Part shown: positions 34,901-45,642 of the stretch, in pieces
How the letters are laid out: each line of letters starts with the position of its first letter
Numbering within the stretch: position 1 is the stretch's first letter
Assembly (NCBI GenBank): GCA_036971715.1
Contig: JAVHJL010000003.1
Location: forward strand, 4,278,001-4,342,000
DNA: 64,000 nt
Direction of reading: 5' to 3'
Source: Arthrobotrys musiformis
Lineage: Eukaryota > Ascomycota > Orbiliomycetes > Orbiliales > Orbiliaceae
Position numbers and translations under genes: made by a program
The notes under the pieces: model-generated
Databases searched by the model: none
What the model saw: the letters and a program-made list of their open reading frames with translations, nothing else
What the model was told of the DNA's origin: nothing

Positions 34901-36283
34901 GTGGAGACAGGCACGGGATCGTTCGGTAATTTCAAGGTATGCAGGGACTCCACTTTGACGGGCCAGTTGATTCAGACCAGCATTGAATGGACCGCCTCCA
35001 CCTTTCAAGCTTGCGAAGATCTCTGCGAAAGTATCGAACAATGTCTGTTTTGGTTCTTGGTTCCCAATGATCCAACGGTGAACCTATACGGTCCTTGCAC
35101 GTTCTACATCCGCCCGGGAACGACTCTCGTGCGAGACGCGGACGTGCCCGGGCAGATGAATATTGGTTTCCCATTGTGCGTCCCGGTAGTCGGGGATACA
35201 TCCCTAGACCCTACCTGTACGGATGCAGCGAGCTATGCATCGCGGCGCTGCGCTGGCAGTTACGGCGATATGATCACATTCGGCATCGCGACCACCACAG
35301 ACGGCCGGAGGTATCGTTCCTGCGACGGTCAAGATAACTCCATGGTATCAAACGGCGTTGTGTACAATTATATCGGTTTCTATACGGGCGTGGCGGAATA
35401 CATGGCTTGCGCCCAACAGTGCTCCGTCATATCCGGCTGCGTATCCTTTATAGAGGATTCCAGCAGCCAAACCTGCACACTCTACAGTTACGGCCAGATG
35501 GGTACTGCGATCGCTCAGACCGGATTCACACAGGGGTGGTATATTTGCGATACTTTGAACCCGGCACGCACTTGCACGAACCCTCGGACGAAAAACAGTG
35601 CTCTAGAATGCGGCGTCGGGCAGATGTTCGAATACAAAACCCTTAGCACGGGAGAAGGCTACATGCTCTGCGGACCAAACTCGGGCCTAAGCACCGCCGT
35701 CAATTTGATCACCAGTATCACTATAGTGGGTGGTTCTGCAACTGTACAATGCGCTACATTCTGCAATCTTTCTAGAAGCAACCCTAGCGAGTCTAGTAGA
35801 TGTGCACTTTGGAAACTGGACGCTGCAGGGACAACCTGCAGCATATACACTGCATTTGGTACTGGCCAACAATGGACGGACGCTACGGGCGGATACGCTG
35901 GTTTCTCCGTCTGCGATGACGAGGGTTCGGCAGGTTGCGGGGATCCTCTGGTCTCTTCGAACATGGACCAGAGCTGTATCAACAGCGGGGACCAGCTTTC
36001 CGTCCAGAATGGTGACTCGACCAGGTTCGCGATAGAATGTTCTGGTCAAAATCATGACTATTCTCTCAACAGTGGAGCTTACCTCTACGGTTACAGCCTT
36101 TTACAAGATTGCCGATTGGCTTGTTTGAATAATTACCTTTGCGCGGGGTTCCTATGGGGTAATAGTGTGGATCTCGGGAATCAGGAGGCTTGTTATTTTG
36201 TTGCAGTTTTTTCTTCTTCGTCGAATGCGGCGCTATCCACCGACTGGACGGTGGGTTATGTCACTTGTGCTAATCCGGAGTAG
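31903..36283 (+). CDS. Large secreted protein with nine PAN/Apple-like modules
   Basis: Exons 31903-32305 and 32370-36283 (64-nt intron, GTAAAA to CAACAG) give 1438 residues. A signal peptide (MRLIGTPTWVALLALSQFSS) is followed by Thr-rich and Gly/Thr low-complexity sequence, then a globular domain of about 170 residues (around DRFRLVATAEDGSLSYVAV to LGGYRPSANPS), another Gly-Thr linker, and nine divergent modules of about 100 to 125 residues starting near 33041, 33508, 33850, 34171, 34501, 34825, 35194, 35566 and 35931. Each module has about six to eight Cys, usually an opening Cys, an FxxC, a CxxxC pair, a Cys-x-F/W segment, a C-x-L/I-Y segment and a closing GWxxC-like end, the plan of PAN/Apple domains that bind protein or carbohydrate. 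No hydrophobic tail for a GPI anchor is seen. Adhesion or lectin-like function is inference. Confidence 0.85.
32104..32286 (+). repeat. Gly/Thr-coding low-complexity repeat inside the large secreted gene
   Basis: Imperfect runs of GGAGGA-like and GGNACN units encode poly-Gly and Gly-Thr stretches. A second tract of the same kind encodes the linker at about 32940-33025, and a Ser-coding tract (AGC/TCG) covers about 33370-33490. They act as linkers between folded parts and are likely to vary in length between strains. Confidence 0.75.
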
Positions 36284-37351
36284 GTGCATTCTAATTTAAT
36301 CATTTGGACGTCGGCTTTCGCGTTTTCTATTCGAGTTCGTTTCATAGCGTATATATACATTGCTATCATTTTTATAATTTATCCACCGTGTTTTTCATTT
36401 CTGTACGTACGAGTCTACGCTTTAGTTAGGCTTATTAGTTTCAAATATAAAATCCTAGAAGCGTTATACGTTAACCATCAAACCAGATTGCGACCTTCAA
36501 TCCGGAAGTTTTGTTAGAGGTCCTTTCGTAAATTTAAAGAGCTTTCGTAATCGAATTATTTGCCATTCATCTGCAACTTACGATGTTATCTAAACCTTCT
36601 TAGGCATAGTAGCCTCATAGTAGATGCTGATATACTCGAGGATACAAAAAATCCATCAAGGCGGCACTGTCAGATCAATTGACCAAACTGACGAAATTGT
36701 CAAAATATCTACTCACCCGAAATGCGTGATTCCTGCTTGATGGAAATAAGATTTAGCGAGGGTATCTACACCCGCCGGATCCTTCAAGTTCTCGCACTTT
36801 CTCTGTAAACACTTGGGGGCTCATTTGCGTATAAGACAATCAGAGAGTTTCTTGAGACTAGGGGAGCCGTGCGTTATCGTTCTGTGCCTGTGTTCCTGAA
36901 CAGAACCCGTGTTGGCTCACCGAGAAATACAACAAAGCAAGCTGAGACCAGTTGGGACGTTTTAAATCTGCCTTGGATTCCACCCTTTCGAAGCTTCCAT
37001 TGGCGTTTTTGCTGTTTCGGCCGACGCGACTTTCGTTTTACTGCGGCTTAGACAACCGCAGAAGCTTCTCGCAGAGCGAATCGGCAGGGGCTTTGGACGG
37101 GTATAAAGATCGTGTTTATTGGCTTCAATTGATTAATTCTTTGATGGGCCAGAGACATCTCCAGTTCAGCTTCTGTCCCAATTGCGATTCTCTTCGCGGC
37201 TTCAAGCTTCGTTGTGTTTGGATCCTTGGTGCGCTGTGATTTTACCACAACCAACGCAAAATACCTTTATATTACGATATCTCAAGCCTCACTGCATCTT
37301 TACCCTTCATATCTTGGATGATATATATCGATAGCTTGATCAATACCAAAA
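36284..37351. other. Intergenic region
   Basis: About 1.07 kb of AT-rich sequence between the large secreted gene and the F-box gene. No gene, RNA or repeat is visible. The last 100 bases before 37352 form a plausible leader, with TATATATCGATAG at about 37322. Confidence 0.4.
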
Positions 37352-39018
37352 ATGCCTTTCTCAACCCTTCCCAATGAACTGGTCTCCCAGATCCTCTCTC
37401 ATGCCTCTCCTTCAGGCACCCGCTACAACTGCCTCTTCGTCAACCGTCGCTTCTACTCCCTGATGCTCCCCATAATCTACCGTGACCTCCAAATCCCCTT
37501 CATCCACCACAACCGTCTGGTCACTTTAATCCGGACTGTCAGACGCAATGCCTTCCTAGGCGAGTACACCAAAACCCTCTGCCTGGGTGAAGACCCATTC
37601 GACAACAAACGCAGCGTGGAGCGAATAATCGGTAGCAACGACATCAACAAACTCTTCCCCTCGCTTCAAAAGATCGAACTATTCGCCATGACCTTCGAGA
37701 GGGCCATGTTGTACCGATTCTGGGCTTACTGCGCCCGCGCGAAGGGTTTGGAGGAAGTAGTGTTGCATTATCCGGATTTGGTGCCGTTGGTGCAGCCGAT
37801 TAAGGGGTTGAAGAGGTTGACGTGGAGTTTTACGGGGTGTGAGATTAGTCCTGTTTTGATGCTGCCGGAGGGGTATGATGAGACCAAGTGGATTTTGAGG
37901 AAGTGGTTGCAGAGTTTGGGGAGTTGTACGCCTGGGTTGGAGAAGTTGGTTGTTGGGTGTGTAGGGCGGGAGGGGAGTTGGGGGATTTCTGATAGGATTG
38001 GGTTGGAGGTTGAGCAGGTCAATAGGGGGCAGGTTGAGCTTGTCAGGCTTGAGAATTTACGGGAGTTTGAGTGGAGGGAAGGGGAAGGGATTTCGCCGGC
38101 GAAGGTGTGGCTTGATGTTCCGGAACTGGTTTTGGAGATGCATAAGGACCAGTTGGAGAAGGTTAGATGGGAGGTGGCGCTTCATAAGGACGATATATAC
38201 TCCGCTGGGTCTACAGGGTCCGTACTTTGGGATGGGATGAAAGGGGCGAAGGGGGTGAAGAAGCTGGAGCTGAGGGTATGCCCCGCGAGTCCTATTCCTG
38301 CGAGCCAGCCAGGCGTGGTGGATACACAAGCCGTTTGGAATACATCGAATGCAATTTTGGTCGTATCGGAGAATTTCCTTGGAGGAACTCGAGATTGGGA
38401 CCCCTCAGGGCTCGAGGGGCTTAAAATCAGGTTCTCGATGATCACGGGTTCTCCGCTTTTGGAGAACGAATTTTTGAAATCTTTAGAAAAGGCGAAGTAT
38501 TTGAAATCGTTTGAAATGACGTTTGGTATTCCTACCTTCGTCGATGCGGCGGTCCCGGCCTCCTCGGAGGATATTGGAAAGAAGGACTTCCATTATTGGT
38601 ATTACGACGTGGAAGCGATGGTATGTAGCAAGTTCATGCATCCCTTGGTATCTTTATCTCCAGACTCACCATACAAGTGGCTAACTAAGATGGGGACGTG
38701 ACATAGACTGGAATTATCCAAAACTTGCCCACCTCTCTGGAAAAGCTTTTCCTAAACTTCGACGGCAAGCACGATATCCATGATAAATATCGCCAGTATG
38801 AATTCGGGCCCATGGAAGACACCGTGGATAAATGGGACGAAGACGGATCAATCAGGTCCCAGATAAAGGGTATTGTCAGTCAGAGGCGTTCCATCCCAAA
38901 GAAACTTCTGTATGACCGGATGCCAAACCTGCGCAAAGTCTATATTGGGGGCTATGATATTTTGGATAGTACGGGAGGGGCCGAGGCGGGGATAGCAAAG
39001 TTGTCGCTTGTAAATTAA
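37352..39018 (+). CDS. F-box protein
   Basis: Exons 37352-38620 and 38707-39018 (86-nt intron, GTATGT donor) give 526 residues. The N-terminus carries an F-box (FSTLPNELVSQILSHAS, then YNCLFVNRRFYSLMLPIIYR), the segment that docks to Skp1 in SCF ubiquitin ligases. The rest has irregular leucine-containing repeats (FPSLQKIELFAM, KGLKRLTWSF, GLEKLVVG, KGVKKLELRV) like the LRR-like substrate-binding part of fungal F-box proteins. The target is unknown; this family is expanded in fungi and fast-evolving. The gene converges with SWF1, 198 bp apart. Confidence 0.82.
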
Positions 39019-39216
39019 GTTGATCTGCCAAGCTCATCGATGAAGGGGAATGAACACACAAAGACAAGCAAATGAAATGAAGATTTGGAAATATAATACA
39101 TGCAATAATAAACCCAACCCAAATGATTCCAAAAATTGTAGTAAGTACAGATGTTGGGACAGAAAAAAACGGGGGAAATGTAGATTCTTAGGAGTATGGC
39201 CATGTTGGAGTAAAAT

Positions 39217-40703
39217 CTAGAACTTTAGATCCCAAATAACACCCTCTAATGTCCTCCAGAATCCAATGTCATATATGTTCTCCAAGTCATGTATACTCTC
39301 AACCCTGTTCCATACTAGGTGCTTATCCAAGTACTCCATTTCTTCGGGCTTAATAATTCTGTACACTATTTTGTCCGTTTGAACCGGCCAATTATAGGCA
39401 CTCAAAGGGCCTGCGGATGGCCACCGACCGGTATACGGGTTTCGAGCGGGATCCCGTGCCATCCAAACTTCTTCGGCGGCGATATCTTCCTTCCAGTCGC
39501 TCCATTTGAAGGTCTCATTTGTTGTGGTACCAGCCCAGAGAAGGTAGCTAACGGAGGCGTTAGTAAATGCGTGTGCTTGGTGGGTTGGAGAAGACTTACA
39601 AATGATACCCAGTGAATCCAACCGACATCAATCCCGTCATCATGCAAAGCAAGCAGACGATACCTAGGCAGACGTCCAGAACTAGACAAAGCATAAACTG
39701 ATTGAAGTATAGGCCCCATCCGATTTTTGAAATATCCGTTCCTGCGGGTAGACTTGCTACTACCAGCTGGTGAATCATGATAGATGTGAGATAAAATCCA
39801 TAAAATAGGATAATATTCGTAGACATCAGGAAGGCAAAGAAGTACTTGACATTCTTGTGGCCGACACAATTGTTAATCCAGCTAATCGTATCAGAAAGTA
39901 ATACTATTAGCATACTAAACCTGCTGGTTGAAAACAAAGCGTGGGGGCGGGGTTTCATACACACAATGATGGTCTTGCTTTGCGATACAGTGCTTACAGA
40001 TAGGGCAATGCTTAGACCTCGCAGGTTTCTCAAAGTGACAGGTGGAACAATGATAACCTGGTTTGAAGTTTATGTAGTCGAATGGGTAGAGTTTCATCGC
40101 TCCTCGATGGTTTTCGGGGAGGATGTAACCCGGGTCGGTATACGAGGCCAGGTAGAGAGTGATATAGGGCAATGAAGCCACGATTGGAACCATGACCTTG
40201 TGGAAGGGAGACCACAAGCGATCCCATGCGCCCAAATAGAACAGATACAGGCCACCAGATACCAGGCCAATATAGAACAGCTACCCCACCATAACGACAC
40301 TGTTAGTTCTGTTTTACTCTGTATATGCATATGCAAGGAGGTCAAAATGTAGATATATGCGAGGTCATCATACCTGTATCAATGGGTGTTTCTCGTACAT
40401 AACGTAGTTAAACAAGCCCTTGACACTGCGAACCATCATGCCGCCAGTGAGCTTCATGTCGGCTGTTGTGAACCATCTTGGCAATGTCTTCCACATGAAG
40501 TGGTGACCCCAACCTATGGGTGTTTTTCTGCGCATATCACCATTTTGTTAGTGAGGCCGACCCAGTCAAGGAACGTCTTGGCTAAACGGGTTGGCGTAAG
40601 CATACCGGAGAGCAGGAACATGACCGAACAGAGCTACGAAGACAAGGAAGGAGAGTGATAATATCGCGACCAAGATGTCACGAAGCCCAGGGTCTAGCAT
40701 CAT
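39217..40703 (-). CDS. SWF1: DHHC palmitoyltransferase, Swf1 type
   Basis: S-acylates cysteines next to membrane segments of ER and Golgi proteins (SNAREs in yeast). Five exons: 40703-40606, 40527-40374, 40280-39961, 39881-39600, 39547-39217; the sum is 1185 nt, 394 residues. The N-terminal membrane helix is MMLDPGLRDILVAILSLSFL. The cysteine-rich domain reads GYHCSTCHFEKPARSKHCPI and reaches DHHC at residues 187-190, with the WINNCVGHKN block restored across the intron. The TTxE motif appears as GTTTNETFKWSDWKED, the form typical of Swf1. Four membrane segments are visible. All catalytic residues are present. It diverges from RAP1 over a 554-bp spacer. Confidence 0.9.
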
Positions 40704-41257
40704 GATGGCGCTATGGCGATGGCGGCTGGTTTGGTGGATATCGAAACTGCCAACGTATTTAGCGGCGGGTGGTGTTTATGTGAGCAGAGCACGGAGTAGA
40801 TTCTAGGAAGATCGAAGAGAAGGACATCTCTGCCACGCCTTGCCGCTGACCAAAACCTCAAGCTCTCAAGCCCGCGCAAATGCAGCTTACGGAGCCCAGA
40901 AAGGAAGGACTCGGCCAAGCCTCTACCGTACGTACGGCACTGTAACCGACGCTAATCCACGAGCACTGCCGCTGCTGGTTGCGAGCCTTCGGCGTTGGGT
41001 TCGGTTGAGGTTCCGTCCGAGCTATCTGGCTGACTACAGGCGGCCTGTCAAGGTCGGTCGGAGGAGCACCGGCTCCGTGTTGCGAGATGTGTTGTGGCGA
41101 CCAAAGCCAGCCAACAACCAGCAGAGCGACAAGACGCGTCTGTTTTAACCTAACTTTCTTAACCTAATTTTCCAGATGTTGCTACATCACTTAACCCTGA
41201 AATCACATTTGAACGAAGCCACGCAGCAGCAACTTGAAGACATTGGATAATTCGGCC
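40704..41257. promoter_or_regulatory. Divergent spacer between SWF1 and RAP1
   Basis: This 554-bp region must hold both promoters. It contains two close copies of TTAACCTAA-like sequence at about 41148-41167, just upstream of RAP1. Their role is unknown. No TATA box is evident, as is common for housekeeping genes. Confidence 0.4.
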
Positions 41258-44200
41258 ATGGCAGACGACGGAGATGATGATATTCCTCCGGAGCGAGATG
41301 AGAGGCTGTTTTCCGACCTCAGCTTCTTTTTAACCAGCTTCTGTCCGACGAAGGACTATTTCAGGTCTCTTATTGAGGTGCGTCCCCAATCCTAACCCTA
41401 ACTATGCTCTGTTTGTCACGATGTTTGTGATCCTGGTTGCCACGCCGCTAACATGATGCATGCATGCACCTGCTGTGGATTTTGGAATAGACGAACGGTG
41501 GGAAAGTGTGCAAGACTGATAGAAACGCCAATTTGGTGATTTCGGACCATTTGAAGTCTCAAGGCAATGTCGAGAAGGCGTATGTATCCCTTCTGTCTCT
41601 TTCTTTTCATTTCCATTTCCATTTTTTCCCATTTCTAGTGCAGATTGCCCTCTGGAATGAGAGCCGTGCTAGTTTTGTACCAAACGTCGCAAAGAAAGGG
41701 CCGGTTGTGCTAATATATACCTGCTATCTACTAGAGTATCATACAAATGGATTGTCGCCTGTGTTGAAAATAGAGCACTGGTGGATACTACAGACTTCCT
41801 CATTTCTACTCTTAGATCCAAAAGTCAATCAGTCCCCAAGAAAGCGGCCAAGAAAACTGCTGGTTCCATAAAAGCGCAGATTGCTGCGGTTGAACCACTG
41901 GGGGGTTACCGTCCTGCAGGGTACGAATAATGCTGACTACACTACCAATTCTAATGGGCTTCTTTCAATGCTGATAATATTCTAGAGGACGGGTCGTCTT
42001 TACACTCCAAGATGACAATATCTTGCTGTGGTGGATCGAAAAAGAAGTGAAATTGAGTGGGAATAAATCTTACCAAGAGCTTGCTTCCTGGGTATGCCGT
42101 AGTATTTGGCTGTTTTAATGGTGGTGCTGATTTTTTTTTTGCAGTGCACGCGCCACGGATGGCAAGGGTGGAGAGAAAGATGGGTCAAGAAACTTAGCAA
42201 AGATTCAAAGTACGCACGAGGTCCGAAACCCGATAAGGATTTTGATGTCACCAAGGTCCCCGGATGGAAGCCAGACATACGTCGGCCAGGAGATGGTGCC
42301 TCCACTAGTCTTGGGCAAGGCGACGACGAGGCCGATTTGGAGGGTGGGGTAGTCGTAAACATGCGGCCAGAGCATATAGCTGCAGTTACGGAAAATCTCC
42401 AGAGCTTACTCAAGGCAAACACGGCCGAGGAAATCGATGCTATTTTTAATCGCATCGCGGATCGGGTCCGTATAGCGTTCTCCCCAATCGTGGCTCTAAG
42501 GCCTCATGCTAATGAACCGAACGGTGCTGTAGTTCCCCGAGCGCTCCGTTGATGAATTTAAAGAGCTCTATTATTCCGAGCTATATCCTATGTTTGAGGA
42601 TGGTGACGAAACTGAATCAGAAGGGGAGACGGGCGGTGAACAGCAAGAAATTGAAGCTGGAGAGGAGGGAGGAGGGGACGATGAAGAAGAGGAACAAGGA
42701 GCAGAACCTGAAGAAGAGAACTATGTCACCTTCAACAGATTCTCTATTCGAGAACTGCGAAGTTTGTTTTCTCAATTCGATGATATCGTCTGGGCCGATA
42801 GTAAAGAGGAGCAATTGGAGGTGTGCCAAGGGGTAGCAGATGAGGTATGTTTTCGACATGGTTCCTTAGGTTAGCAGTGCGCTAATATGTCGTGCTATGG
42901 GGATAGTTCGGCCTCCATTCTGCAAAAGAGCTGCTTGAGTATGCTTTGACCAAAATGAAGCCGGTTATTAAGCGGCTTAAAGGCAAGGGCAAAGTCAATC
43001 TTCAAAACCTGGAGCAGGCCGTTCTGGGGAACCTCGTTGATGTGGAAAGCCCCACTAAAGTCCTCCGTCGTTCGCCCGAAAAGAAAAACCAATCGCCTAA
43101 AAAGCAGGAGGTTCGGTTTGAAAAGCTCGGTTCGCCAGCTCAAAGAGGTATCCGGGCCCAAATAACCAGACCACCGACTTCCACTCGGGAGAAGGAAATA
43201 TTCTCGACGCCGAAGAAGATCCCATCCCCCGTCAAACAGACAAAGAAGCTCGATCAAACCCCACGGTCTGGTCAAGTGTTAGTGTACTCCCCAGAGATCC
43301 CGAATCAACTTCCCGACTCGTCCCCGATCACACCGTCCTCATTTCATACGCCCGCTACTAGTAGGACCAACAGAGTCTCAACTGGTGGTAGCGTCTCGGT
43401 ACGAAGGGGGCCACCATCCATCCCGAACTCGCCAGCGACACCTACCCCCCACCCAAGAACCGCTACAAAGGCCAAGGGCCTCTTGGAAGATGATCCCATA
43501 CCGTCAGAATCCAGCCCGAGTATGAACCCCCTTAAAAGATTCACAGAATCGATCCAAGAGCATCTTAGTTCGAGTCAAGGACCTCGTAAGGCGCCCCCAA
43601 GCTCACCCCCAGGAATTGTACCTGGAAGTATTTTGCGAAATCTGCCGCAAAGCCCACCAAAACCATCTGATCCACTTCACTCCCCCGCTCCATCCTCGTA
43701 CGACGAAAGCGAAGAAATACCTTATGAAAAGCCATTGAGGGCTCCGGTTTCATCGGCTCAGAAAATAGCAAGAGTGTCATCCTCCCAGCCGTCGACCGTC
43801 AAACGTAGGAAGACAGGGTCCTCGAGTCACCAAGAGCTGGTCGTAGAAAGCACGCCGGAACGTAAGCTGTTCCCGCTTCCTGTTCTTGATGCGGTCTCCA
43901 GTAGTGTCGGACAATCTTCGCCAATGGGTGCCCATCGCCAGGAGCGTGGATATAGCCAAACACTAAGTCCATTGGCTTACAAGTCTGCAAAAAAGAGGAA
44001 GGCCGAGGACAGATATCGAGAGTTTACGCCGCCACGTGGGTCGCAGGAGATAGGGGTTGAGGGTGGGCGATCTGATAGCCACGATACTATTGAGGAGGAA
44101 CACGAAGAGGAGGCGACTGTTATTGATGCCGAGTTCGTCATGATTAAAGAAGAGGATTTTAGGTCCCAAAGTTATGTAATGGACGAAACTGAAGACGCGG

Positions 44201-45230
44201 ACAGAACGGAAGACGAACTCGGTGACGAACTCGAAGGCGAATATCAAAATCGCAGAGGTGACGAAACCGAAGAGGAGGAGTCCGAAACTGGTGGAGAAAT
44301 TTTCAGACCGCGAACCGGTGATAGTGACACCGAGGAAGAAGAGGCAGGAGCGGAAGAATATGAGGAGGAAGTCAGGCCTAACATTAAAGAAGAGGCTGCC
44401 GAAGAAGATTTATCCGAAGATGAAGAATGGGAGGAAGAAGCTGATCCAATGGAGATGGATAGCCTCACCAACAGGAATCTTGCGATTCTCAATGATAATT
44501 CCCCGGTTATAGCAGGACGCCAATCTGCTACTCCTGTGATCCCCGAGGATTCCGACGATATCAGTTACCATAGCAGGACACCGGGTGGCTCAGAGTCTCC
44601 GAGCCCCATGAGCCAATTGTCAGTTAGGGCGGCGGACTCTCTCCTCGACGGCATCACAGAGCGCTTTAGTAAGCAGTATAACTTGGAAGAAGGCGCTGTT
44701 GGACTGGTGATATACGCAACATCCTGTAATGAGGAGTTGATGCATATAATCTTCAAACAGCTCGCAGAATTCCAAGCGAGAACTGGGACACTAAGCGGTA
44801 AGTCTACTTTAAAATCATTTAATACTCCAGACTAAGATACTACAAAGAACAACCCCGTGCTAACTACTCTATAGGGTTCAATTGGCCAACCATGAGGGGT
44901 ATCTGGACCGTTGAAGACGACGAAGCTTTGAATAATAAAGCGACGGACGAAGAAATGACACGAGTTCTTGAAAAGCATGGGGATGAACTGATGATGGCAA
45001 GGTGGGATTGGCTTTGCGGGATTGGAGAGGGAACACAGGTTTCGGGTATTAGAAGTACTCCTGACCTCGAGGGCTCGGTGACACCGAGGCCGGGGACCCC
45101 TGCCTACCTTGGCCTCTTAGCACCAAGCCGGGAGAATAGTGTAGCTCCCGAAGACTCTGAAATGTCGCCTGAGAGGAGCTCTGATTTTCCGGAAGGCACG
45201 CCGACCCCACGCCCCAGACGTTTCCCCTAG
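41258..45230 (+). CDS. RAP1: Telomere-binding protein Rap1
   Basis: Shelterin-type telomere protein. Eight exons: 41258-41377, 41491-41579, 41735-41920, 41986-42091, 42145-42465, 42533-42844, 42907-44797, 44875-45230; the sum is 3381 nt, 1126 residues. Residues about 19-90 form a BRCT domain (SDLSFFLTSFCPT, NGGKVCKTDRNANLVISDH, SYKWIVACVENRALVD). Residues about 133-185 form the Rap1 Myb-like domain (VVFTLQDDNILLWWIEKEV to RHGWQGWRERWVKKLSK). A long Ser/Pro- and Asp/Glu-rich middle with basic patches follows. The end carries the RCT protein-interaction domain (DGITERFSKQYNLEEGAVGL, MRGIWTVEDDEALNNKAT, KHGDELMMARWDWL). The donor of intron 5 is the rare GTCCGT. Intron 1 holds a short CCTAACCCTAAC sequence. 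Confidence 0.88.
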
Positions 45231-45642
45231 CACCTTTCTCTTTTTCTTACTATTGCCACAAAAGCGTTTTTGGTTTCTGACGGAATTATTGGATATCATT
45301 TTGGTGTTGTTTCTTTGCAACGGCAGCTACGAGATGAGCGGTAGCGGCATTTGGTTGATGAGATAAGTTTCTCGATGCTGCATACAATTGTACATACTGT
45401 TACACCGGATTCGGGTTTTCAGGCATCGACTTTTTGGGCGAGACTGGTTTTATGGTGTCCAACACAATCATAGCGTTGCATTTTGATAGCCTTCAATGAT
45501 TCTGGCATAGAAACTCCGGCTTGGTGTTTTGATATGAGCGAAATCGAGATGGTTTTAATAGTATAACGTGAATCGGTAGAGAAATTCTAACACGAGGATA
45601 AGTCTCGTGTCTGCTACATAGTCTGTAAAGAAATCGCTGGTC
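45231..45642. other. Intergenic spacer
   Basis: This 410-bp spacer holds the 3' UTR of RAP1 and the promoter of the next gene, both on the plus strand. No motif stands out. Confidence 0.35.
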
